A DNA stretch of 22,816 bases from Isoetes engelmannii (taxonomy: Eukaryota > Streptophyta > Lycopodiopsida > Isoetales > Isoetaceae), in the NCBI GenBank assembly GCA_011763485.2, contig JAANSK020254607.1, forward strand, positions 1 through 22,816, in the 5' to 3' direction. Positions 1-7,495 of the stretch are shown piece after piece. The translations under genes and the position numbers were made by a program. Under the pieces are notes generated by a model. It was not told the DNA's origin. It ran no database searches and was given only the letters and a program-made list of their open reading frames with translations. Numbering within the stretch: position 1 is the stretch's first letter; the number at the start of each line of letters is the position of its first letter.

Positions 1-330
1 AAAAAGGCGGTGGCCCTGTAGGCACCGCTGAAGCTGGAACCAAGCACATCTAAAAAGCCCAAACGCCAGATACTCAGGCGCTCAGGGAAGGCGGCGCTCA
101 GGGAAAACGCTCAGGGAAATCACTTAGAAGAGGTACATCTCCCTTGCTCCAAGACACCAGCGCTCCCAGGCATGCTCGCAGGCGGACAACCGCTCAGGCA
201 CACACAGGGGCGCCATCCTTCACTACCGCTGCTCCAACGCCATCCTTCACTGCAAACGCTCAGGCAGGCCCAGGCAGCGCCTCAGGCAGGCGCTAGGCGC
301 TAGGCGCTAGGCGCTAAGAGGGCAAGAAGG
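1..330. repeat. GC-rich imperfect repeat array (CGCTCAGG and GGCGCTA units)
   Basis: The left edge is built from short GC-rich units, unlike the AT-rich DNA that follows. CGCTCAGGGAA occurs three times (79-89, 95-105, 108-118). Related CGCTCAGGC units follow near 191 and 268. The phrase CGCCATCCTTCACT is repeated about 28 bp apart (near 211 and 239). GGCGCTA is in four exact tandem copies (289-316). No open frame of note runs through it. It reads as a degenerate minisatellite or the edge of a repeat that continues left of the window. Its nature beyond that is unknown. Confidence 0.6.
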
Positions 331-950
331 CACCACATATTCAAGAGCTAAAACAATTGCAAACCATTCAAATAATAAGGCCTAGATTCCACTGTGGTGA
401 CAGATTACAATCCTGCTTACAACAAATACTAGATTCTTGGAACCAAAGTGGCGGAATCAACATTCCACAAAAGCCGTAGTAGTCTTTAGATTCAAGCTTT
501 CTTCAGCTTAGCTAGCAGGTTTTCTTGCATCTGCCGGCTATTTGCCAGGCAACGTCCCCCGTGACAAAAAATCCTCATAACTGACTCCACCTCAAGAATT
601 TCCACCCTCTTGTGGAATCCCAACAACGGCGTCCGTCGCTTATCTGTTTCTCCTGGATTCGTCCTCACAACAACGGACGACCTTGGTTCGGGAAATTCCT
701 TGGAACCCCTATAACCTACTGTGTGGATCTGAAAATTCACACTACAAACTTGAAATGGCAGGAAAATTACCTGCTAAAATTAGCGATTTTTGTGGTTACT
801 TCCGGCAGGAATGGGGTGCAGGCATGGAAGTGGTAGGGTGGGCTAGATTTAGCAAGACATTTGCCATTCATGCCTAAAAACTTTCCCCAACCAAGACGCC
901 AGCCTAGTGAAATATGGGCCTAACTTGGTCATTAGTCCACATGTAAGTTT
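331..950. other. unassigned DNA upstream of the BPC gene
   Basis: No recognisable gene. A - strand open frame of 82 codons (740 to 492) starts with ATG and has a fairly even amino-acid composition. Its ATG lies just upstream of an acceptor-like TTTTCAG, so it could be a terminal exon of a - strand gene. It matches no family I know and is short enough to be chance. The rest is AT-rich and uninformative. Confidence 0.35.
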
Positions 951-977
951 GTGAGATCGTACCTGCTGATGTGGAAG

Positions 978-999
978 CCACGTCAGAACGTAGACGTGG
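978..999. promoter_or_regulatory. inverted pair of ACGT-core (bZIP-type) sites
   Basis: CCACGTC (978-984) and its exact reverse complement GACGTGG (993-999) are separated by 8 bp. ACGT cores in a CCACGTC/GACGTGG context are known plant bZIP targets (G-box/ABRE-like). The pair lies about 390 bp before the putative leader-exon donor of the BPC gene, so a promoter role is plausible. A CCAAT pentamer follows near 1166. Function is inferred from motif and position only. Confidence 0.35.
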
Positions 1000-1231
1000 A
1001 AGAACACGATTGCTTTAGAAATCGGCTACTTCGAAAGATTCTCCTAGGGCTTTTTAAAAACCCTCTGGAACCACTGGCAACAATCGGTAATGATAGCCGT
1101 CCCGACCGGCCAGGGTCGGGAAAAGCGCAGGCCAGGGATGAGGCCTAACCGGCAGTAGCCCGCAACCAATCCGTAACGAAACATTCCTTTGTATTATCCA
1201 CGGGCTGCTGTCGTCTTTGTTGCTGTGGGCT

Positions 1232-1273
1232 ATGGCGGCCATCGAGATGGCGGCTGCCCTTTCTATTCTTTGA
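1232..1273 (+). other. possible upstream ORF in the BPC leader (13 codons)
   Basis: An ATG in a favourable plant context (ATGGCGGCC) opens a 13-codon frame (MAAIEMAAALSIL) that stops at 1271-1273. It lies in the pyrimidine-rich stretch I read as the 5' leader exon of the BPC gene, upstream of the donor at 1392. If the leader assignment is right, this is a uORF that would precede the main start. It could equally be chance. Confidence 0.3.
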
Positions 1274-1391
1274 TCCGGTCCAGACCACGGTCAGTTTCTT
1301 ACCATTCATTTTCTTCTTTGTTCTATCATCTACCATCTCTGTTCTCCATACAGTTCTGTTTTACTTGCCATTGCCTTCGGCTTTCGAGCTT

Positions 1392-1594
1392 GTAAGTTTC
1401 TGTTTATTTCTGAGTTTGATAAATCTACTCTACCTATTACTCTGCTATCTGTCCTTTTTTCCACCCGAAATAATGTTGTTCTTTGAATCTAAAGACTCCT
1501 TCGTCCTATTCCATCATTCCCCTTGCAATCTGGAGCTTCAGTCCACAACAACGTGATCGGTTTGTCTTAATAAGCGGAACCAGAGTTTTTGCAG
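1392..1594 (+). other. putative short intron before the BPC coding exon
   Basis: A near-consensus donor, GTAAGT, stands at 1392-1397. A pyrimidine-rich acceptor ending in TTTTTGCAG stands at 1586-1594. The 203 bp between them is T-rich and contains stops. The acceptor joins exactly in phase with the BPC reading frame (the next codon, CAG, is at 1595). BPC genes commonly have an intron in the 5' leader. The alternative is that this donor is not used and the acceptor belongs to a longer intron whose first exon is left of the window. Confidence 0.45.
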
Positions 1595-2236
1595 CAGAAA
1601 GCAGCCCTTGAGAAGCAGAAGGGTTTTGAAAAGGGCTCCATGCTTATACCTATAGAAGTTCCAGGGATGGAGATGGATGTAGCTAATACTGAGAGTCCAA
1701 AAAAGCAGGTAAGAGCTAAGAATGGCAGAAGAGTGCAGAAAACAGATGATCCTAACTATTTGTCTGTCAGGACTGATGCTCATAAGTTTAAGAAATCTCT
1801 GATAGACCCTGCACAACTGCACTTGGACCAGGATGATGCTTGGATGTCACTTGTTCATGCTGATGGATTGATACATCCTGAAGCACTAGGACTAGGAGCA
1901 ATTGGACAGGAAATCAAACCTGAGGAGGCTAAACCTGAGAGCAGCAGATATATTCCTGCTCCTTACTGTTCTTGCACAGGGATGAATCAGCAGTGTTATC
2001 GATGGGGTAACGGCGGATGGCAATCAGCCTGCTGCACTACTGAGATGTCCATGTACCCTTTGCCTATGCATCCCAAGAAGAAGGGTTCTAGGGTAGCAGG
2101 TAGAAAAATGAGTGCAGGTGCCTTCTCAAAGCTTATGGATAGACTAGCAGCTCAAGGCATAAACATTCATGATCCTATTGATCTAAAGCTTCATTGGGCT
2201 AAACATGGTACCAACAGGTATGTGACCATCAGATGA
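1595..2236 (+). CDS. BBR/BPC (BASIC PENTACYSTEINE) GAGA-motif-binding transcription factor, C-terminal coding exon
   Basis: BBR/BPC proteins are plant nuclear factors that bind GA-rich repeats and can recruit Polycomb complexes. The signature is the C-terminal DNA-binding domain from about 2000 to the stop. The five invariant cysteines are visible (CSC, QC and ACC, within PYCSCTG, QCYRWG and WQSACCTT), followed by [24 protein letters not shown] and terminal TIR. A lysine/arginine-rich stretch ([15 protein letters not shown]) upstream may be the nuclear localisation signal. The exon opens with [14 protein letters not shown], which resembles the end of the N-terminal coiled coil of group I/II BPCs. 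No ATG precedes it in frame, so the N-terminus is either in an upstream exon or lost. The first in-frame ATG is at 1640 and would give 198 aa, short for the family (usually about 280-340). The SMYPLP, RLAAQG and [10 protein letters not shown] wording looks most like group II. The family call is firm; the start is uncertain. Confidence 0.88.
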   Translation, partial: QKAALEKQKGFEKGSMLIPIEVPGMEMDVANTESPKKQVRAKNGRRVQKTDDPNYLSVRTDAHKFKKSLIDPAQLHLDQDDAWMSLVHADGLIHPEALGLGAIGQEIKPEEAKPESSRYIPAPYCSCTGMNQQCYRWGNGGWQSACCTTEMSMYPLPMHPKKKGSRVAGRKMSAGAFSKLMDRLAAQGINIHDPIDLKLHWAKHGTNRYVTIR

Positions 2237-2874
2237 GAGCTGATTCTCCATTAAGCTTTCGCGAACCTTCTATGTTCATTATGAAAGACATTAAGTAGAT
2301 GGTTGAGAAATTTTGTCAGCACTTTACATGATAGACTTTGCTATTTGGCTGCAAATCTTATGTAACTTTTCTTTCAGATCAAAGTTGAGATTTAATATTT
2401 ATACATGCATTTTATCACATCATCTTTCATGGTGTACAAGAGACGTGTAGGCTTGACCAAGGACTTCCTAGATGTTGGAACTATAAAGTGTGGTGCAGTA
2501 GTATTTTGGATTTCATGTGATCTGGCTTAACATAAACCAGATAGAACTAACATATATGGTACCTGTTAATATGAACATGTGAAATCAACGTCTCTGATGC
2601 TAGCATCTATAAGAGATTTGTGTTTACATACAGTTAATCAGGATCTCTGAGCTTTCAGCAAGCTGACTTGTTTTAGCATTGTATTTTCTCTAAGATGTGG
2701 TCATTAAAAATGTATTACCTTTCCATAAAAATGTGGTCAACTATTTGCAAAAAATGTCATAGATTTCATACCTTATCTTTGTTGATATCCTAACTGAAAA
2801 GAACATTCCAAATCAAGACGCAAAGCCAATTCGATTTTAAGGAATATAAATTGGTTGGTGTTGGCTTTTTGCAC
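2237..2874. other. BPC 3' UTR and intergenic DNA
   Basis: AT-rich DNA with no convincing coding frame. The first few hundred bases after the BPC stop are presumably its 3' UTR. I see no canonical AATAAA, only degenerate A/T-rich elements, which is normal for plant polyadenylation. Confidence 0.4.
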
Positions 2875-2928
2875 ATGCAATTTGTTAAGTGGAGTTTGAT
2901 AATGCAATTTGTTAAGTGGAGTTTGATA
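2875..2928. repeat. exact 27-bp tandem duplication
   Basis: The unit beginning ATGCAATTTGTTAAGTGG occurs at 2875-2901 and again, without any mismatch, at 2902-2928. A partial, diverged third copy follows (TTGATTAAGTTGAGTTTGA). The perfect identity suggests a recent duplication. It lies about 50 bp from the foldback element described next. Confidence 0.8.
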
Positions 2929-2977
2929 TTTGATTAAGTTGAGTTTGAAGTTTTCATATGCAATTTGTTGAATTTTC

Positions 2978-3511
2978 ATACACATTTCGTGCACATTATG
3001 TATATATTGCATACACATTTTGTACATATTTCGTACACATATGACATATTAAACCATTGAAAGTAGCATTTATTACATCAAAAAATTGAACCATTGAACT
3101 CAAACCCCCCAGACCCCTCAGTTGTTTTTGCTGATATTCGTGCAGGGTGTCCATCGGTAGGCTTTGGATTGTTGGATGGAGATTTTGGGCGATCTTGGCT
3201 ATCGTTAAGCGCGACTCAATTTATTAGCAAGTTTTAGTTAGCTATCAGTTCCAAATACGGCACAAAATCAAAGGTTGCGATATGCATTGTATACATATAC
3301 GTGCATATGTGTTTGCGGGTCTTCGCCAACCATTGGACGCCTTGCACGAATAGCAAAAAAAACAACTGGAGGGGGGGGGGGGGATTTAAGTTCAATGGTT
3401 CAATTTTTTGATGTCACAAATGATACTTTTAATGGTTTAATATGTCATATGTGTACGACTATGTATGGAATATGTATGGAATATGCACAGAATATGTACG
3501 AAATGTGTATT
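2978..3511. repeat. foldback element with about 190-bp inverted arms
   Basis: The left arm (2978-3165) and right arm (3325-3511) are reverse complements over almost their whole length. The best-conserved core is CGTACACATATGACATATT through ATCAAAAAATTGAACCATTG, read from 3032 on the left and inwards from 3458 on the right. Both arms then carry a C-run/G-run and a shared inner block (CAGTTGTTTTT...ATTCGTGCA...GTCCA). Outer ends match as ATACACATTTCGT. The loop (3166-3324) is not self-complementary and encodes nothing recognisable. The layout fits a nonautonomous DNA transposon with long terminal inverted repeats (MULE- or foldback-type). I could not find a clear target-site duplication. Either strand's transcript would form a very long hairpin. 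Confidence 0.75.
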
Positions 3512-3799
3512 CGTGGGCTCCTTCAGGGCCAAATGATCGACTTTGCAACATGGAATTGGTAAAAATGGAATTTGCAGTAAGTATAATTTTTTCCTTACCT
3601 ACAGTGATGATAAAGATATTGAGTAGTAAACTTGAATTTGCAATAAATAATTCAGCAGATCGATACCCAGTCAAACTTTCACCCAAGCTTGGCCTACATG
3701 TCCTATTTAAAGTAGTCCTACACTAGGGTGTCTTGAAACAAGAATCTCAACACCTAATTGACATATCACGATATACTCTTACCATGGAAAAGAAATTCT
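3512..3799. other. intergenic DNA, nothing recognised
   Basis: Moderately AT-rich with only short chance open frames on both strands. Confidence 0.4.
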
Positions 3800-4047
3800 T
3801 CGTCCGAGTAATGAGTGTTCAAAGAACAAGACCAGTCATCCTGAAAAGTTCCTGTAAGGACTGAGGTTTGGATTGGGCCGTATATAGGAAGAAAGTTAAG
3901 CTTATTGCAAGGAACTAAGCTTGCTCCATCGTTGGAAGGCACGTCCAGATGCTCCTCCAGAGGTACGACTATTATTTCCAGAGCCTGGGATTTGAACCCA
4001 GAAGATAAAACCAGTTATCTGTCGCCTACACTCTACTAGCCTCCAAC
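3800..4047 (-). mobile_element. tRNA-derived SINE-like element, copy 1
   Basis: Read on the - strand, a tRNA-like RNA polymerase III promoter is visible: an A-box-like TAGTAGAGTGTAGG (4038 to 4025), then 25 bases later a near-perfect B box, GGGTTCAAATCCC (3999 to 3987). The B box sits between complementary bases (CTGGGTTC/CCCAG) as in a T arm. No full tRNA cloverleaf follows. Instead an unrelated body runs on toward about 3800, as expected for a SINE. The 3' limit is a guess because no tail or target duplication is obvious. Confidence 0.5.
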
Positions 4048-4139
4048 ACTAAGCATTATACGTCCAAGCATCTCATTCTAACTTCTCTACTCCGCTATAT
4101 TATGCTTATCCTTTCCAAAAAACTAGAGGGGTCTTAAAA

Positions 4140-4315
4140 AAGTGAGGCATGTGCCTTGTATTGTTTTAATTTAAGAAGGGGCTCAACATGCAACCTTACT
4201 GCATGCGTCCATTGCAAGCACTGCGTGCATGCAGGCCAGGAGTGCATGCAATGCATGTATACGTTGTTTATGCATGCACCATGCATACCAAACCTTGCAT
4301 GCACCAAAGATTCGG
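4140..4315. promoter_or_regulatory. dense cluster of CATGCA/TGCATG (RY-type) motifs
   Basis: Within about 175 bp the hexamer CATGCA or its complement TGCATG appears about ten times, often overlapping as the palindrome TGCATGCA. CATGCA is the core of the RY element bound by plant B3 factors (ABI3/FUS3/LEC2 family). No gene starts nearby, so this may simply be low-complexity repeat. Regulatory function is only a possibility. Confidence 0.3.
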
Positions 4316-4611
4316 AGCCCCAACAAATTGAGAATACAGTACGCGTCCTAGAAATACTGTGTATAAACACACAAACAGATACACCAACATAATCATATGG
4401 AAACGTAGTACATTCACCGTATTATTATATGTTTTGCGCAACGAACCATTTTTTGTGATATTGAAGTTTGAAGTCTTTATTATGCACTTTGACGAGATTT
4501 GATTACTTGAAGGATCCTCAGTCTTCTCATATTATCTCCCTCATGCTCAGAGAGGGTAAGGGATAGAGAGACAGGCAAACACGCAGGCATGTAGGCAGTA
4601 GTTTTAACCCA
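4316..4611. other. intergenic DNA, nothing recognised
   Basis: AT-rich sequence between the motif cluster and the hairpin pair, without coding or RNA signatures that I can support. Confidence 0.35.
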
Positions 4612-4681
4612 CTCACCTTTTCATGCGTCAGAGGTGTTTGGAAACAATTCACTCTCACCTTTTCATACATGAGAGGTGTTT
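4612..4681. repeat. two tandem copies of a 28-bp hairpin-forming unit
   Basis: CTCACCTTTTCATGCGTCAG followed by AGGTGTTT (4612-4639) recurs as CTCACCTTTTCATACATGAG followed by AGGTGTTT (4654-4681). Each unit is itself an imperfect inverted repeat. In the second copy CACCTTTTCAT pairs with ATGAGAGGTG. No factor or gene can be assigned. Confidence 0.6.
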
Positions 4682-5528
4682 TTGCTTAACTAGTAACTGG
4701 TTTGTGTGTCATTTCACATTAGCCGAAATGATTTTTGCCGGGGTTATTTGCTTCCCAATTAGATCTCTCTGTTTTGGTGGTCTAGCTTTGTTTCTTAGTG
4801 CAAATTTAGTCGCATTTAAGCTTCTGATTCATAGATAAGACGTAATTACTAATTCCGATCTTTATTCTCGAGAATTCTGATGACTTTTGCATTGCTCTTT
4901 GTTTCTATTTTTATTTTTCCTTTTGGCATTGTATTGTTCTTTCAGCGCTTTGTTCATAAAATTCTTTGTTCTTTCAATTTCTTGCTATTAGGTGCCTTAA
5001 AGATATGGTTGGGGTTCCAGTTCATCCAAAGCTTTTGTGTCTTCAAGAACTGAAAAGGAATTCTAACAAAGAAGGGCAAAAAAGAAAAAAGAAAAAAGAG
5101 GGACTGAATCAGTTCCTCATCTAGTGATAGAAAAGATCTCTTTTGAACCCTACTGCTCAGTGGTCAGGGATATAAATCCCGCTCTTCTATAATGCCAAAA
5201 GAAAATCACCCCTTGAATGCCATTAATGCACTATTACCCATATCATGAAATCCAAAGTTAATAACAATGGAAACATTAACGTTCAAATTCACAATGGAAA
5301 GAAAATTTTGAGATAATAGTGGCCACAATACCTGGTATGATTGAATAAACGAAGTTAAAAAACAAATGGAATAAGCTTCAGCAAAGTTCAAGGATGAGAA
5401 ACATGTTGAGATTGAAGCACGTATTCATAGCTTGAGACATCGACCTCGGATTTCTATGTTTTTTGGCTTGTTGGAAAGCTGGTTCAAAGCTCTTTCCAAT
5501 GGTGCATGGCATTGTGGGTTTCATATAG
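4682..5528. other. intergenic DNA with weak features only
   Basis: T-rich and A-rich tracts dominate. A short near-palindrome, GGACTGAATCAGTTCC, lies at about 5102-5117. An A-box-like string (CTGCTCAGTGGTCAGGG) with ATAAATCCC close behind lies at about 5151-5180 and could be a remnant of a tRNA-derived repeat, but the spacing is wrong for a working promoter. No gene is recognised. Confidence 0.35.
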
Positions 5529-6114
5529 CGAATAAATTACTAATCGCATATTTCTTATTAGCTATAATGGCTTTAGCTAAACTTGTCCAAAACTTTCTGT
5601 GGCTTAGCTAAACTCTACAAAATTTTCCTCTCATACTTTCTAGCATTTAGCTAAACTAATCCAAAATTCATCCCAAAAATTTCTATGCTGACGGCACGAC
5701 AACGATAAAACTATTATGCTTTTTCCCAGTTGTTTCCATTTATATTAATCATTTTCTTTGTGGAAACATGCTAAAAAATGTCAGCTAACTAAGGCTAGTC
5801 CTCAAATTATTCCATGGATGTTAGAAAATAAATTACTAATCATATAATTCTTATTACCTAGAATTAATTTAGTTAAACTAGCTCAGAACTTATTCCCAAC
5901 GTTTCTATGGTTTAGCTAAACATTATAAATTTGTATTCTCTTACTTTCTAGCATTTTGGTAAAGAGATCGAAGGTCGGCGTAGGCGAGAAAAAAGTTAAG
6001 CTAAACTTATAATTTTTTTTCCAACTTTTTCTATTTACTTTAGCCAACATTTTTTGAAAATGTGCTAAAAAATTGCCAAATTGCTAAATTTAGCCTTAAA
6101 TTATTCCATGGTTT
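5529..6114. repeat. diverged 296-bp tandem duplication with TTTAGCTAAA palindromes
   Basis: Two head-to-tail copies can be aligned: about 5529-5819 and 5825-6114. Both begin AATAAATTACTAATC, share CTTTCTAGCATTT in the middle, and end with the closely similar CCTCAAATTATTCCATGG (5801-5818) and CCTTAAATTATTCCATGG (6097-6114). By eye, identity is about two thirds, so the duplication is old. The palindrome TTTAGCTAAA or close variants recurs at 5572, 5603, 5646, 5911 and elsewhere. Nothing in it codes. Confidence 0.65.
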
Positions 6115-6118
6115 CAGA

Positions 6119-6790
6119 TTCAAGTTGATAGGCATTGCAACCCTATCAGATTTCACTCCCTTTGAAAGGAATGGCTTCAACTCCCAAATTACCTGCAAAA
6201 TCTCCTGTATCCACAGCAGTACAGGGGGCAAATTTGGTACTGCATATTAATCCTCTAGCTCTTGGTGAGAGCATCTTCCAAGAAGGTGTTTTTTCCTGCA
6301 CTGGCTCCCTTTGCTAATGTATCAACTTGTACAAGTGTTTTGAATAGTGTTAATAATTCCGTGGATGGTGTCTCGGCACCCCCGTTGCTAATTCTAACAG
6401 AGATCAACCTCGAGCACTTCCTTAGAGGTTCTCAACTGCTGGAGTAAATGCTAGCAGGGAACGCTTTAGTTTTGGATCAAGATGGACTTATCGTCAACTA
6501 CCTCTGCAGTTCTATTGCCACTGCTATTGATGTGACGATTCAAGATAATAAGAGAGATCTTAGTAACCCCTTGGGTGAGTTGCCGGCAAAGGAGACTCCG
6601 CTAGAGTTCCACTTACCTCCTGTTGATGTTTTCTATCAGCCTGATATGTGTAAAAATAGACTTCAAGTGTCTGGGTACAATGTGGTTGAAATTGATCATG
6701 ATTTGCACAAGAAATGTATCGGTAACTTGATGTGGTTTAGTATGGTTGGTCAATATACTAGAGCTTTTCTCGATACCAGGAAGCTTGTTA
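6119..6790 (+). other. unassigned coding-like DNA upstream of the gypsy element
   Basis: Several open stretches lie on the + strand, the longest at 6448-6798 (116 codons). None shows a motif I recognise: no zinc knuckle, no protease signature. Position suggests decayed retroelement DNA, either the 5' part of the Ty3/gypsy copy that follows or a different element into which it is joined. It could also be unrelated host sequence. I do not assign a family. Confidence 0.3.
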
Positions 6791-7243
6791 TTGATTGACT
6801 GGGTCAAAGCCAACAAGCTTCCCGAACATCGTCCCCATGACTGCCCCATTGATCTCCAGCCAGGGACGACTCCACCATATGGTCCTATCTATGACTTGTC
6901 ACCAACAGAGTTGGAGACTTTACGGACCTATATCGAGGAGAATCTTGCAACTAGTTTCATCCGGCATTCTCAGCCACCCGCAGGCGCTCCCATCTTCTTT
7001 GTTTCCAAGAAGGACGGTTCTTTGCAGTTGGTTGTAGATTACCGTGGGTTCAACAAGATCATTGTTCACAATTGGTACTCTCTTCCTTTGATCCCAGAAT
7101 TGCTTGAGCAGCTGCAAGATGCGCGGTACTTCACTAAGATTGATCTTCGCGGTGCCTATAACCTTATTCGGATCAGAGAAGGTGACAAATGGAAGACAAC
7201 TTTTCGGACTCGGTATGGCCCATGGGAGGTGCACCTAATGTAA

Positions 7244-7495
7244 GCTACATAGGGCATGTGCGTGCATAGGGTCAAGAGAAATTACTCTTATACGAAATTT
7301 TCCCTAAAGAATTTGCCCCATATTTCATATACCCCTGCCATATTTCCTTTATAATTTATACGAACTTTAAGCAAAAGGGATCCCCTCCCATACTTATATG
7401 TACTTATACAGTACGATTTTGCCCAAAAACTACCCCCTCCCTTACACTCACATGGTTTTAACAGGTTCTTCTGAGTCTCCCTCCCCCCCCCCCCA
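7244..7495. other. unrelated insert within the gypsy RT region
   Basis: RT-type sequence stops before this stretch and resumes after it. The stretch is AT-rich at first, then carries repeated C-rich runs (TACCCCC, CTCCCCCC, a long C-run ending at CATGGGGG). It encodes no retroelement domain. It may be a small transposon insertion or other acquired DNA. I see no clear terminal repeats. Confidence 0.4.

Noticed and set aside
1-330. CRISPR-like array
   Set aside because: The repeats are short, irregular and directly adjoining without uniform spacers, and the genome is a plant's.
1054-1242. - strand ORF starting MAAIAHSNKDD in the BPC leader
   Set aside because: It overlaps the putative promoter and leader, has no known domain, and is short enough to be chance.
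2773-3027. - strand ORF with a repeated YQTPLNKLH peptide
   Set aside because: The peptide repeat is just the translated 27-bp DNA tandem repeat; no gene evidence.
3987-4038. A functional tRNA gene
   Set aside because: The A and B boxes are present but the acceptor and anticodon arms do not pair, so a SINE-like element is the better reading.
4134-4392. 78-codon open frames on both strands
   Set aside because: They arise from the CATGCA-rich low-complexity DNA and have Cys/His/Met-heavy chance composition.
5151-5180. Possible tRNA gene or third SINE-like element (CTGCTCAGTGGTCAGGG followed by ATAAATCCC)
   Set aside because: The A-box-like and B-box-like strings are too close together and no cloverleaf or body can be drawn; kept only as a remark.
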